Source: Opisthorchis felineus
Taxonomy: Eukaryota > Platyhelminthes > Trematoda > Opisthorchiida > Opisthorchiidae
Assembly (NCBI GenBank): GCA_004794785.1
Contig: SJOL01001890.1
Location: 1-64,000, forward strand
DNA: 64,000 nucleotides
Reading direction: 5' to 3'
Below are positions 14,001 through 26,473 of the stretch, piece by piece. Made by a program: the position numbers and the translations under genes. The notes under the pieces were generated by a model. That model worked only from the letters and a program-made list of their open reading frames with translations, was not told the origin of the DNA and made no database searches. How positions within the stretch are numbered: position 1 is the first letter of the stretch; each line of letters starts with the position of its first letter.

Positions 14001-17000
14001 TCAATGAGAGTGCCTGTGTCGTTTCCTTCTTACTTGATTGTGGTTAACCGCTGCAATAGAGTAACCCAGATACCTGCAGTTGATTCGATAATAGACACAC
14101 TGGAACCCCGATGAACATGGGTATAGAACAGTGTTACTAAGCTTACGCTGTTAGTTTGCACCTTCTAGAATTTGTATAGCTTGAAGAACCACTCTCTATC
14201 AATGATCAAGCGTGTTTACCGATCGCTGAATATGCCGATGAAGAGGCGGTGTGCAAGATTACGCTGCTAAATCAATCCTCAAAGAGCATGCTTTTTCCTA
14301 CGAAAGGAGATTGTTCAGGTTGGTGTTGAATATCGAAAGTCGATGACCAAATTGGGTGATGATGTGTCATCACCTTAACTAAACAGTAGGAAAGATCAGA
14401 AATTTCGTGTTGAAAGGATTTTCTTCCATGGAACATCACTCATCCATCACACGTCACCGATTATGATTGTGACTGAAGAGCATAGCGGGAAACAGGCTAA
14501 GATCTTAAAGAGGACTTGGGAGCCAAGCATTTGAAATTGTGCCACCATTCACGTTGCACGAGGTGCTCCTTCTTCAATATGTTTGGAACCCTTGTAAGCA
14601 GTACAATGAGATTTGGCATGCTGATGGCAAAACTCATTATCATATGAGATACATATACTCTGATCCAGTGAGCAGGGAAAAAGAAGGTTGCCCAATCCAC
14701 CTAATCACAGCAGCATGATTTGTGCAAGTGACCCGAGCGCACCTCACCACTTGACTGTGGCCGATAGGCCTACTCACAAAGACTCTAATAGTGCTTCTAA
14801 TAGTGACTCCGAGTACCTCTATCAGGATGGAGCAAGGCTTCGGAGTAGTTCGTGGCAAATATTAATCTCATCACTTAGACCCACTGTTGCTGAACTAGAC
14901 AAAATCTAACCAATCACATAGGTAATCAAGGATTAGGCTACATGTGAAGTACAGGACATACGACCCGAGATGGTGAACAGTCGATGTCCGAACATTCTGC
15001 AGGCGTCGAATTTATGAGGACTAAGAGTGATGAATTTTTCTCAATAAGTCTGTGAAACGCAGGCATGTTAAAGTTAGTTTACTGAAAGATTTGTAAGATA
15101 ATATCGTGAGTCAGTTACCAGAAAGGAGCGGGAGCACAAAGTAAGGAGGCTGTACACAGTCGAGTTGACATTTATTGGTTGGTCTGTCTTTGTTAAACCC
15201 ATCACTCGCCATGGTTGCCAATAGGAGGAGCCCGCGGCAACAACCACCCGAAAGTCAAGATAGGCAGTCGACGACGTAACTTTGTGTCTAATGTGAGACG
15301 CACATTGCGTTATTTTTAGTACTGAAACGTGTCGACAGATTCCACGTGCATCGAATCACTCCGTCCGACAGTGCATACCACAAATTGGAGAACGTGTTCA
15401 AAAATGACCTTAGCTGATTGAAACAATTTTTAACCTTACAAATATCCTCAATCGTGACGTTTAGCACGTGCTCACGTGTTAACTGACTTGCCGGGTGACG
15501 ACTTCTTATGCCTTAATTCTTCAAATTTTCCATTCTATTCGGCGGCAAGCGTTTGAGTACTTCTACGGTTATCTTTAGAGTTTTGCATATTCCGCCACAA
15601 TGTGTTACTAATGGCTTCTTCTATTCGGAACAGAGTCGATGGTACCCATTATAGGAGGCTTTTAGGATAGGTCATCCATAATACAAGAATGTTAACTCAA
15701 CCATATCATCCGGAGCTCCCAGAAATTCTTAAACTCTCTCCTCCGACATATGTATTTATACAGCGAATCCCCATTCTTTGAAAGCCACCTGTTTCTTACT
15801 TTTCCTAACCAGAACGTAGGCATATTGGACAGCAGTATGTTGTGCCCGTAAGTTAATAGGTGAAATCAGTGGTGGCGTTTTCGTCCATATTGCTGACAGT
15901 TATTCTTCTCTTCTGCGTCTATCAGAAATTTCTGAATTTGGGCATGTGCAATACAGTCAGTGAGGCGTTAAAATGTGCATGAGAGAAAAACAAATTTTAT
16001 CAAGTTTCGACTTGCAATAGACGGGTGTCTGTCGCCTGTTGGTTTCAGGCTGTGCGAACAGGATTTCGCTGCAAAAATAGGTAAGTTCCACTGACCTGAG
16101 AATTCAGTGTTCCTAAGTGCCCAGCCAACTAGCACATAATTTAACATATATCAATATAGCTAATACTCTTCTGAGTTCCAATGGACAACACCTTTGAAAA
16201 TAGTACATTAGACGTCAGCCGGCCTTCACAGTGGGCACACAGATCACCTGATCCAGAATGAGGCAGACCTAACTCAATTGCTCATCAGAGGCACAAATAA
16301 CAGTTTCGGCATATTCATGAATATGTCCATCTATCAGCTGGCTTTAACGGACAGTGCGCATTCGCCAACAAGCGGGTGGTAGGGAGTGCCACATACAAGC
16401 AATTAGCCGTCGATTCTTGGAATCAATGGATCGCAATGTATTCGGTTTCGAAAGTAGGCTCAGCTAAATCGAATTATCCAAAATAATGTGTCTGGAAGTG
16501 CGAAACGTTGTTGGAACCACCCTAGACGAGTGAGGAGAAAAACCGCCTTGCCAAGCAAAGAAATACGCCTGTACGGCATTCAACCCGCGTGTTGCGTGGT
16601 ATTCCATCATGTGCTACCTATCACTTTCACTATCCAATGTGATTTGTGAACACCGACCATCCGCGGCGTTCAGTAGATGCAGGTTTACCTGCCAGTTAAA
16701 CCGAGAAACAACAATTCACTGTGTTTGCTTGTGAACAAGGGAACAAGTGCGCAAGGATCCTAAAAAGGATAATCGTACGATCGATAAGAAAGTATACACT
16801 GTTTAAAGAAAGTTATTTGTGACCTTATGACCGATCAATCCCAGTACACAGACGCAGTAAGTGGGACTGAGAAGAGGAGTTATGATGAGGCGAAGGGACA
16901 GTTCTATGTGATATCTGAAGTAAGGCACTCGGGTTGAATATCAGTGTCCGGTTGGCGCGGCTAATTTCATCAGATGCACGACATCCAAAGTACGGAAAGC

Positions 17001-20000
17001 TAAGGAGGAATAGTGATCAAGTCCATGAGAGGATGAACAATAGCGCCACTTGGATATTTGAATGGGACAGTACTATCTTCCATGACAAAAAAATCACTCA
17101 AGATAGCCTTGTTGGACTATTGTATTGCTTGTTTTTATTTGTTTGGTAACATCGGGGCTGGATGAGCTTGCTCACCGTTTGAATATAAAACCGATCGAAA
17201 ACGTCAGAAATCTCCTGGCGCGATACGTTTATTTGGAAGGAGAGTTCTCACTCCCTACAGAAACAGAGGTCTGTGATCACCCAGAACCACCGAAATCCCT
17301 CGTTGATCAAAAGATTGTTTCAGCTGTTCATCCGGAGCGGTTTTTATGGTATTTGTTACCCTCCTGAACCACTTTTTGTGAGAGCTCGATTAAACTGAGT
17401 GCAGGTGCAAAATCCAGGGCACAACATACAAAATAATCGATTCAGTCACCAATCAGCCAAATTTTGTCACATTGTCAATTGGGTCGCCCGAAAAAATGAT
17501 TGAAAAACAAGATCAGTTTTTTGTATCACATGATGAGAGACCAGCGAACCATTCGAAAACCATTACGGATCTAACACGAGTTGCTGGCGCTCGAGAATCA
17601 ACGACTTCTGGCGTGGACTAGTTTTACGTGGTGGTTTCTTCAGCGTTACTAGATAGGACAAATCGCAATGAAAGTAGGTAATTCCGCAAGAGGCCACACG
17701 AAAATTTTTTCGGGAAAGACAACAGTCGGGCAGGTACCCGAAGACAGTACTGTTCGGAGAATCTGTTGACTGAATAGGAAAAGTTCACATGACCTCACCT
17801 TTCAGTACCTTTCGCTCCAATGCGTAAAAAGCATATTGTTTCATTGATTGTAAACAAAGCGTAAAAGCACGTCCGGATAAGCAGTATCAACGACGTTGCA
17901 CATCAGGTTCATATTAACTTAAAACAGTAAAGCAAACGGACTTTTCTGGTATCCAGTTTCATCGGACATCGTTTTGGACAGTCCCAGTTAGAATTCGCGT
18001 AGCAGAAGCAACGTATGCCACAATCCACAAGGCAATTTCGTGCGTCGTTCGTTTCCAGTTTCATTAATACCCCGAAACCTTTAAGCCTTATCTCAACTAA
18101 GGACACAATAATTAGTGTTCGGTTCGAAAGAGTTACTTCCGAAGGCGGAGAGTAGATGACCAATGATGAGCTCGGAGGACGGAGGGATTGACACGACTTC
18201 TTGGTCACAATGGCCTGCGACTTGATCTCCGACTTCACAACTACTGTTGTTTAGGTTCAGTCGAACGCCATCTCTGGGTTGCATGGCAGGGGTTGAAGAC
18301 ACAACAAGACGTTACAGTATTAGTTGCACATTACTTTGATACCTGGAACCTGACTAGAACTTCGCGTATCTGTTAGGTCTAGCCAAACTGTTTAGAATTA
18401 AAAACTGAAAGAACATACCAGAAGTCCAGTTCGGAACAAGATCTTCTGGCCTTCCATGAGAAAGCAATCGACGAGACGAACAAGATGACCAAAAGGGAGC
18501 TGCCAAACAGCCACAGTCCAAAGGGCTAATTGCACGCGAGGATCAAGATCAGCCCCGGAGGGCAAACCATTACTACCTTGGACGTGGCCGGTCCCCGCAC
18601 GGAGCACCTGTCTAGAGACGAATCCAGATCGACCAATTTGTTCCAAGGCCAAACAATGCTCCTTCCATTCGCTTTTCGTTTGAGTGACAGTGCGACCCCG
18701 TTCCAATACCCCAAGAAGACAGGCCCGGGCAATCGGTTCTGAATGGTAATGCAAAAACAAAGCTAGCAAGGGCCACAGTTGGGGTGCATAAACTAGTTCC
18801 GGATGGGCGATGGCAACGCCACGCAGTATGCTGCGTAATGACTTTTGACCGTCCTCATTGAGGTAGAATGTCGGACACAGTGCCTGATCCGCCAGCTCGT
18901 AGCCACTCAAAGTGGATCGCTCGTCTTCTGCCCGAAACGATATCGGTGACACATCTGGCGAGTTTTCCGACTGGGTAAATCAAGAATTAGTCGCATATTA
19001 ATATCTGAATATTCTAAAGAAGAAGACAACACGAAACAAGTAAATACTATACACAAACGATCGGCTAGGGGCAACGAAGAAGATCTTCTGTAAAGGGTTC
19101 TACACTACAAATTCAGCTCTGAGTGGCTGATCGGCAATGCAACGACCATACAAGTTGTGGCACCACGTAGTTCACGTCACATGATCCGATGCTGACTGGT
19201 TTCTTGCATGATGACTTACAGGAAGGCCCATGCGACTTATAGGGGCAGACAATTCGTGGTATGTGTCGCGGGTTTCACCCTTCCAAGAACCAAGAGATTT
19301 CTGAGGTGCGCAATGCTGTCCATTCCCAGCAGGGATGAAACGGCTGTATAGTGCTTCTAAGTGTTACAGCATGGATCGACTTTACTTGCACGATGAAATC
19401 TCAATTGAAACTGTCAGATCTCTTCACTGCCTACAAATCAAAAGTGTCTGGTCTTTGTGTATATGCCTGTGCACGCTTGTACTCACATCTATACTGACTT
19501 AAGCATTCGAGCACCGCTTTAAGCCCTGGATGAGTGTTCAGGCCGGCAGTGTCATCAGCATGAACCAAATCCCTAATAGCGGTGTAACGGCGTATATTAC
19601 TGATGAGGCATGCGAGTAGTCTGTGGTCGTGTCGAAGCTCCGTCCCGCGTTTAATGGAAGGTGAGGTATATTACGGAACTTGTGGAACTGCTTGGTATTA
19701 TTCGTTTACAATTGTGTAACAGTCAATGAATATTTACGAAAGTTCCAGAAGACGTGTGAGAATGCTCAGTTTTTGAAAACTATGTGCATATGAGACGTTT
19801 ACTGTACTGTCCGAGAGCTTGTAACTGCTTAGTTGGTGTTTGCTAACAAGCGACTTCGCGGCGAAGGGCTTCCCTTCTTTCACTGGTAGCACAATAAGGC
19901 GTGCTTTAATCATGTAGTCAACTCCGAGGAATGAAAGCGCTGAAAAAGTGAGCAAACTTGCGGTACGCGAGGAGAATGAAATACTAAAACTTAAAAACCT

Positions 20001-23000
20001 CATCAATATCCCCAAATTCAGAAATTACTTGTACTACTGCTGCTTTACCATCCTACGCAACACACGTCCCTACAACGTTCCATTCATGCACTGGCTTTTG
20101 GTTGTTAGCTTTGGGAAATACACTGTCTTGTTTTTTTGTTCCATATCGGCTGATCAGTTGCCTGACTTCCTGCCAACTCACTGACTTCACACTACTTCAG
20201 GGTCGAGTAGTTGCATTGCTATCCCAAATGTCACAACGTTACACTGTCTTGGAGGAGAAACTGTGCAGGTTGGATAAAAAGAAACGGGGGGATTGGGATT
20301 GAATGACTGGGGCAGGCGGCTTGACAAGGAACTGGTTAAGAACCAATGCTTTACACACTTCAGAGTGGTGGGTCCGTTGGATAAGGTTGCTTTAAATACA
20401 AATATACAAATCTGATCCTAAGAACAATCCCGCTGCATTCTTATCGAACATTCTGGCCTAACTGATGCGGTTAGAAGAGGTTTTCTATCCCCTCATCTTG
20501 GCAGCTAGCCCATGGGAAAATTCATCCTCCATGACCAGCAACTGCTAGAGTGAATCCAACAACTGTAGTAAGGTGGGTAGGCTTGCACGAAAGTATCGAA
20601 CCAAGGAAAAATCTCCAGCCATTCCCAAGATTCATTGCACAGTGTCCAGAACAGAATGGACTAGATTTCAAGCATGCATGACCCTAGACCTACGGATTAT
20701 CATCCGTTGTACAGTGTCTTCACTGTAGCTAGAGTATTTTCTCTAGCGCTTGAGATGACACTAACTTAGCACTAATCTAATTCTTCTTAGAACACTTCCA
20801 CATCCAGGATTTCAATTACCTTCCCCAGGGAGCCATTCTAGGAGTAAGAGTCGCAGGTGTTTCTACCAAAGTGTCCTTGTATGGCCTGTTGACTCACCCA
20901 GTTCTACGGAGCTCTTATGGGTACCCCCCAGAACGACCTTTGACCATTCAGCAGAACGGTGAAAGATCACGTTGCAATCGTCTTCGTCCCAAAGTATACA
21001 AGTCCGGTCGTTTGTCTTTCTTCGTATGGCAACCTCACGTAATCTTACCGACTATCTAATTGTCATAAGTTGCAGTCTTCCCAGGATACCTACAACTCTC
21101 TTGTGATAAGGGGCCCAGGATCGTATACGGTATCCGAGATGAGGTCTGGTGAAATCACAACACGGTAGGAACTAAACTTCAGGTTGGCGACTAGCGACCA
21201 CTCCTTTCAGTAAACGCAGTGCCTTTCCAGCCTGTGACCACAGTTCTATCGATGACCGCGATTGACGATTACGATTTTGAGGTATTCAGAGTCTATCAAC
21301 CAAGGCACGAGAGAGCTACTCAGGCTGAAAAGGAGAAAATGAAGCGATTCATTGGATTCCGCGGTGGGATCGGTCTCCCGGACCGCTGCTATTATATAAT
21401 CGAAGTCTTTTGGTGAGTTTGTTTATGATTTGAATATCATCTGCGGACAATGGACAACGGTTGTGTAACCCCACAACAGGCCACCGGTATAGGTTATGAA
21501 TAGAAGAGGCAGGAATACTCACTGTTTAAATGTTTCCTTTACGTGATGCCTTTCCCCTAAGGAATTCCTGTATTTAGCTGCGGATACCTGTGAGCACCCA
21601 GCAAAGCCCTAGTTTTGACAGTAGTAATCGACAGATTACCGAGGCAGATTACCGGCAGTGAAGCATCGGTGTTGAACACTGATGTCATGCTGTCGATGAT
21701 GATGATGATGATGATGATGATCTTTATAAAACCGGCGTATCCTACTCGCACCGAATGCCTTTGACCTATATCATAGGTGGCATCACCCAACAGTACGAGT
21801 GAAGTCGTGAGAGTGGATCTAGCCCCCACAAAGCTGTCCTGATCAGGGTCAAGCATGCTGTAATCTAGAAAAAACTCACTGACCTTCTTGTGAAGCAATC
21901 TTTTCATCAGTTTTAGAGAAACTGTAGCTCCTCTCTGGGTTCGCCACGAGTCCTTTATGCACGGGAATTACAAGCGCCATTCAATAGTGGTTTGGGACAA
22001 CCCTTTTCTCTAGCAACCGAATATTGGCGGCGCAACAGTTTCCGCTATCGTTCCTAGCAATTCAGGATGGCCCCTGTTTAAGCAGACAAGAGTGGCTGGG
22101 TCCGAGGCTATTAGTGAGTGAAGAATTTCTTCATTTTGGACCAACATTTTTTATCAACAACTCAACTGGAGCCCCATCATCTGATGGTAAGGTTGGGCTC
22201 ACATGTTGTCTGAAGACAGAAAAATGCCACCTATGTTCTGCTAACTGGGCGTCATTTCAGTTGAACGGTTCAGCATGTTCCTGAATTTCTGTTTGCAGTA
22301 TCTCACGGCATGCCCAAGTCTAATTCACCGGTAGTTTCACTGATCTGGTGGTGATGACTTCTCTGGTGATCTCGTAGTGACTCCTACCAAGAGGCTAGCA
22401 CGGATGAAACTCTAAAATATCGCTTTCATGCGGAGAGAGCATCAGGTCTCAGGTTATACAACTGAGAGTATGCGACCATTCTGAAATCTGTTAAGGTGTC
22501 GGGTATGTTCACAGGTAGTCAATTCATAGATACCAAAGGATGCGTCACCAGGATTTTTATTGTGTGCTATCAATCTATCGAAGGAGCACTTGGGCCACCA
22601 AAATAACAATTTATCTCGTGCACAGACGCTAATCCTTAGCCTTGGTAAGAATGGCACATCTTTGCCTTTCGTGGCATTCGGGTTTCGACAGAGACATCAC
22701 GATACTGTCCCTTCGTATACGAGCATCATGTTCAACCACTTGAATGTTTCTGAATCTTCATCACCTCGGTTGAGGCAGGTGTTCACTTATTAGAGGCGCA
22801 CAAACTCATTCTACTTTACTTAATCTTTCTTCCTTATGGACAGCCTTGCTTCCAATTTGCATCAGAGTGTATTATTTTCAAAACGAAGTCTCCGCAGGTG
22901 CTGGGACGTCCAGTGTTTTACAGCTCATCAGTCTTCTTCTTGAGAGTATACAAAATGGATCGTGCGATCCGCCAAAAAGATACACATACGCTACTGAGCA

Positions 23001-24870
23001 TCGTTATACACATAAAGGGATGATAACTTCTTCTTGTGGTGATTCGAAGTGATATCATCCCAAACACCCTGCTCCTTCATACACATCAATCGATGACAAA
23101 AACAGATTGCGGTGGAGTTTCTTAAGGTAACATGTAACTGCACTTTCAATAACTAGCGAGTGATCAAGTGGAATGGCTGGATTTACCATACACGTGCAGC
23201 GACTGCATGATGCCGTGCCACTCGGCCCCCGGGTGGTATTCCCGAAGTGCATACGAACTTGACAGGCAGCTAAACTTAAACTGGTAGGCGGTCCTCCTAA
23301 GCTCCTTTCCAACGCACACGTTCAGCTCACGTTTTATATCAACAAGACCGCGACATACTGAACGCATATTTTTAGCGGACGATCTGGATGTAGAGTAACC
23401 TGGGTCGTAACAATCGACTGGGGCACATGATGGATCCGCTTAGGTATGTCCCATGAGATATAAAATAAAAGTACACACTGACAAGGTCGAAGAAGAGGCC
23501 GAACAAGATACGTGACCACGTATTGGTTCGAATCCAATCCGAGCACGTAACTTACCTTCCAATACAGCTTTCTTGCAAATGGTGAAGGCTACAACACTTT
23601 GCTAGCTAGCTCTCTAGAGACGATTACAGTTCGAACAAGCATTGATCCGTCACCGTGATGCCAATTTCAGAAAAGCCGACCTTCTTCCAGTAGGTGGGGC
23701 GAATAATCCACCTTTGCCATCCAGACTGAAATTTTACCATGATTGATTAATATAACCTTCGCTGATTTGTCCGCGGTAAACTTACTTAGCCCATTTTACC
23801 ACTTCGTACAGGTGGCTCGAAATGAATTGAGTTGTTTTCCTTTCTTCAGGTGACACAGAATGAGAAAAGAATGTCGTACTCTCCTGATGCGTACACCTAG
23901 GCCAAGTAACTGATTCAAGTTGGACGCGCTTGCTATCTGATTTGCTGCTAACTGAAATAGCTTTCTTGTTGCTCCCTGGCACCTTAGTCCTGATTTCGAC
24001 ACTCCATTTGTGTAACACGCAGAGGTTAGTCAGGAAACCAGATAAAACGCAGGTCTATCACGTACTTGGCACATATGACCATATATATATATATATATAT
24101 ATATATGAGTCCATCAGATGTCATTCTCTGTTGACTCAAACCCATACACCGATGGGTCCATAAATGCGCTGTTTAGAACTGATGAACGGTAACAATTTTT
24201 GGTTAAACGAGATGACTCAATTGCATGCTGTTCAAGTTTGTATCTATTTTATAAGTACTTCTTACATACCACTTGTGAAATTGGAATCATTCGATAAGAA
24301 ATCGGGGAGCAACACTATCGGTGAGTTGTGCATGTGTGCGACTAAGAGAACACTGGGCCTCGTGCTTCCACTACTGTCTCAGGGGAAACGGGGCCAATTC
24401 AGCAATTCGGAAGACTCAGGCAAGACAAGTATGAATAAGTAAACCATTATTTGGAAGTAAAAGCATCATCAGTCTACACCCGGATTGATTGTCTGAATTC
24501 TAAAATTGATAGATATCTTAAAATAAATAGTCTAGACATTTGAGAGAAACGGGCGGCTTTATAAGAGTTTTGATGGCAAACAATAGTTCTAAGATCAACT
24601 CACTGGGATGGTGACTCCATACCTGACTGATAAGAGGAGGGGCCAAAGTCTTCTGCGGACTGGATGTGTCGGTGGTAGATTCACACGCCTCATCACTAAT
24701 TTCAAGTGTTTAGCCCCCTCCTTCGCCGCATCCTGAACAAGCCGTTCGCAAGTTATCACATCTTCGGCCTTAAGTGAACGTGATAGTTGATTTACTTCTG
24801 ATGATATGTGTTTTGAAAACCATCTGGAAAGTTGTGAACAAAGCGACAAACGCCTAATACAAGGGAACAT
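4315..24870 (-). CDS. TBC1D24: TBC1D24/Skywalker-like TBC-TLDc protein (spliced, incomplete at 5' side)
   Basis: Four minus-strand exons were found: 24870/24823-24623, 18970-18419, 7261-7084 and 5039-4315. The last three join perfectly in phase (0/0, then 1/1) and give 485 codons ending in TGA. Domain order is N-terminal TBC start, TBC core, linker, then C-terminal TLDc, the arrangement of animal TBC1D24 and fly Skywalker. In animals this protein regulates Rab/ARF6-linked vesicle traffic at membranes and synapses, and its TBC domain binds phosphoinositides. The canonical RabGAP motifs (IxxDxxR arginine finger and YxQ glutamine finger) are not seen in the core exon, as in human TBC1D24, so a scaffold or lipid-binding role is likelier than classical GAP catalysis. 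Exon 24623 ends in phase 2 while exon 18970 starts in phase 0, so at least one exon between them was not located. The true start codon is uncertain. Confidence 0.9.
5040..7083 (-). other. TBC1D24 intron between linker and TLDc exons
   Basis: This is a 2.0 kb intron with GTGAGT donor at 7083 and TTTTAG acceptor at 5041-5040. Short open frames on both strands (5768-5992, 6036-6248) match nothing I know. No SINE or RT fragment was recognised. Confidence 0.7.
7084..7261 (-). CDS. TBC1D24: TBC1D24 internal exon: end of TBC domain and linker helices
   Basis: The exon is 178 nt, flanked by acceptor TTTTACAG (AG at 7263-7262) and donor GTGAGT (7083). Its coding frame is not the longest open frame here and begins LWKFAYKLTL. 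It continues the hydrophobic helix that ends the TBC core (human VALAILKFFHK) and includes PGLFVKRMFSILNFSQNDI, which corresponds to human [20 protein letters not shown]. Entry phase is 0 and exit phase is 1, matching both neighbours exactly, which is strong evidence for this model. Confidence 0.88.
9655..9785 (+). repeat. tRNA-derived SINE, 3'-truncated copy
   Basis: The plus strand shows an A-box-like tagctcagcggttaagg, the ctgaccggaaggtcag hairpin, a B-box ggttcgaaccc, then ctatctaggcttgggtaacc and tggcagtacc. This is the same word order as the copies at 38267-38439 and 44725-44916. Similarity fades after about 9785, so the tail is missing or too diverged. The head is not a plausible tRNA gene because flanking bases do not form a 7-bp acceptor stem. 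Confidence 0.75.
12545..12722 (-). repeat. tRNA-derived SINE, nearly full length
   Basis: This is inserted on the minus strand. On the plus strand it starts with cttcagctgtaacatccttt, then tgccatgccacccgaaggaa. It passes through ggttcgaac and a gatctttcgatcagt hairpin, and ends in cactgagctatctcga. About 178 bp are recognisable. No clear target-site duplication was found. It lies in the 11 kb TBC1D24 intron in the same orientation as the gene. Confidence 0.8.
18419..18970 (-). CDS. TBC1D24: TBC1D24 exon: TBC domain core
   Basis: The exon is 552 nt (184 codons), phase 0 at both ends, with acceptor ACCCAG (18973-18971 CAG) and donor GTATGT. Residues run TFYLNEDGQKSLRSILR, HPELVYAPQLWPLLALFLHY, then WTVAVWQLPFGHLVRLVDC and FLMEGQKILFRTGLL. 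These match human TBC1D24 [35 protein letters not shown], and FDVFLVEGYKVLYRVAL. The Arg and Gln fingers of classical TBC RabGAPs are absent, as in the human protein. About 45 residues at the N-terminal end are acidic/Ser-rich and have no obvious human counterpart. Confidence 0.92.
21590..21721 (+). repeat. Repeat copy ending in (GAT)9
   Basis: A pure GAT run occupies 21695-21721. The roughly 50 bases before it (gaagcatcggtgttgaacac...) resemble the bases before the GAT run at 30488-30503 (gaaacattggcgtccaacac...). The two are therefore copies of one element whose 3' end is a short GAT repeat, as seen in several non-LTR retrotransposons. The upstream limit is uncertain. Confidence 0.6.
24081..24106. 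repeat. (AT)13 microsatellite
   Basis: Thirteen uninterrupted AT units lie inside the TBC1D24 intronic region. No associated gene feature was recognised. Confidence 0.95.
24623..24870 (-). CDS. TBC1D24: TBC1D24 exon: N-terminal part of TBC domain
   Basis: The minus frame contains CERLVQDAAKEGAKHLKLVM and THPVRRRLWPLLLS. This corresponds to the human TBC1D24 stretch [20 protein letters not shown], the conserved start of the TBC fold (RxxLW-like). The donor CAG/GTATGG ends it at 24623 in phase 2. Two starts are possible. One is an ATG at 24870 that keeps the frame open. The other is an acceptor CTTTCCAG giving a first base at 24823; that gives phase 2 in and phase 2 out. I cannot tell which is used. 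Confidence 0.72.
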
Positions 24871-25507
24871 TTATGTAAAACGTATAGAAAATTCGAAAAG
24901 TTAATTAACAGGTATCTAAGTGTGCAGCCCGTAGAAGCAGCGCTCCCAGACTAGACCTGTTTAGTATATAAACTACCTTCAGATCTCTAGCAGGATTCAG
25001 CAATAGCAGAGGCATCCGTGTTCCTTTCAAAGTAAAGCTAAGAAAATACGGTATAACCTGAAGCCACATGAAACGAAGTTTTCCTACCTAAATTACCAGT
25101 TAATATGCCCAGGAGTTCCCGCATAATGACGACATACTCTGAGGATGAGCAAGTTCTGCCGTAGCCGCCGACAAGAGAAGTGAAAAGATAATGCGAAAAC
25201 AGTGAAGGCAGCGGAAGACTCATAGAGCAGCTACAAAACACCCAAAGCATATGTAATTTTAAGCAGTCGGAGAATATCGCCTGATAAATGCTTCACGCGG
25301 TGGAGTTTGAAAGTTCACCCTCATCGCCGTCATCATCCATAGTACATCGGAGTTGATCACTGATACTATACTGCCGCAAAAGCAATTTATCGGAAATATT
25401 GTGAAGAAAAAAAAAGTAGCTGGGTAATTGACTTTGCGCTAGTCTACCACAACTATTCTGAGGGGGCTACACCTCCAGACACTTTGGATAGAAACTAACA
25501 ACAACAA
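24871..25507. other. Region upstream of the located TBC1D24 exons
   Basis: This may contain the TBC1D24 promoter, 5' UTR or a further upstream exon. Short minus frames (25038-25250) show nothing recognisable. No clear promoter motif is visible. Confidence 0.4.
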
Positions 25508-26473
25508 CGCCATTGACATCGATTGGCAGTCACATCTTGCGGCGTCTACAACCATGCACATGGGGGGTTACTCGGACCCCATCCTGGAAGGCGAGCCGCA
25601 CCGAAAGTGACTAGACTTTCCGTAATCTCTTTCACATGCGTCTTCCAGGTCAAAGGCTGGCCACCTCTCTGCTTGCGCTACTCTGAATCGCGGACGCAGA
25701 ACGGCACTCTTTCACGGCAATGTTTAGGCCTGCGCAATACATGGCCTAACCACTGCAGCCTTTGGTCTTTGACACATCCCTCGATTAAAGTCCCTGTTGC
25801 ACAAAGGAACACACGTTTCTAATTGTTTCACTGAGGATTTGTTAGCATCAGCCTATACGAGCTTTGGTTGTGACAGGACGGTTATCGAGGACCTGAGGGC
25901 ATCTCAGTCCGGCTGTTAGCGGAGGCCAGCCAACACAAGGGTACAAGAAAACAGCTCGTACTGTAGCCGGATACACATGCCCGTTGAGGTTCAGAGATAT
26001 GCTGGTCTGCAGCTATGTGTATCACAAATTAGCAGACACGATTTCGACATCAGAGATTCGTACAATGACCTCAGCCGTCACACTACAATCAGAGCTCCGA
26101 CAATTTCCAAAATAAGTAAAACGCTCTACAACCTCCAGGATCTCCCACTGAATGGTAAGTGGCGTGTTCAGTGACTGCCCGTGCACAAGTAAGACCGTAA
26201 GCTTTGTGGGTGCAAGGATGGATAAGGCCAATCCATCCGAAAACATCTGCGCACTCTAACGGCTAAGACGGTGTCGTCTGTATAGTCTAGATCGATAGGA
26301 TTTTTGTCAACAAGCGTTTGTCCCATTACAACGTCAACAAAGAAACTGAATAGGATTAGAGAGACAGATTGGACATCCTTATCAGATAAAACCCTGTTTG
26401 TAAAAAAGCTTGTAGTGGGTTTTACGTATGCTCTCACACGGTCACAAGTCTGAGGAAACAAAGAACTTAGCAT
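25508..26473 (-). pseudogene. Decayed non-LTR retrotransposon, reverse transcriptase C-terminal part
   Basis: Minus-strand frames broken by stops and shifts spell RT motifs in order. First is DLDYTDDTVLAV, the catalytic YADD box with T for A. Then come HGQSLNTPLTIQWEILEVVE, RFTYFGNC and SSDCSVTAEV, then WLGHVLRRPKHC, RGGQPLTW, and ARLPGWGPSNPPCAWL. This is the C-terminal RT and post-RT region of an element family common in fluke genomes. The minus-strand 3' end, just after CQWR, carries a short GTT repeat. Several in-frame stops show it is dead. Confidence 0.85.

Larger units (their letters stand above)
7262..18418 (-). other. Large (11.2 kb) TBC1D24 intron
   Basis: The donor is GTATGT at 18418. 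The intron holds two SINE copies (9655-9785 plus, 12545-12722 minus) and otherwise only short unassignable open frames, such as 8084-8446 minus, 10762-11172 minus and 13773-13982 plus. I found no exon-like homology and no reverse transcriptase pieces. The two flanking exons join in phase 0/0 with a continuous hydrophobic helix, so no exon needs to be hidden here. Confidence 0.7.
18971..24622 (-). other. TBC1D24 intronic region with at least one unlocated exon
   Basis: The exon ending at 24623 leaves phase 2 and the exon beginning at 18970 needs phase 0, so a small exon (expected to resemble human VYSDIVGKIVGK) should lie here. A weak candidate is the minus frame near 23776-23830 with SSHLYEVVKWA just before a GTAAGT, but its phase does not fit. 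The region also holds a repeat ending in nine GAT units (to 21721) and an (AT)13 tract (24081-24106). Other frames match nothing. Confidence 0.55.
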
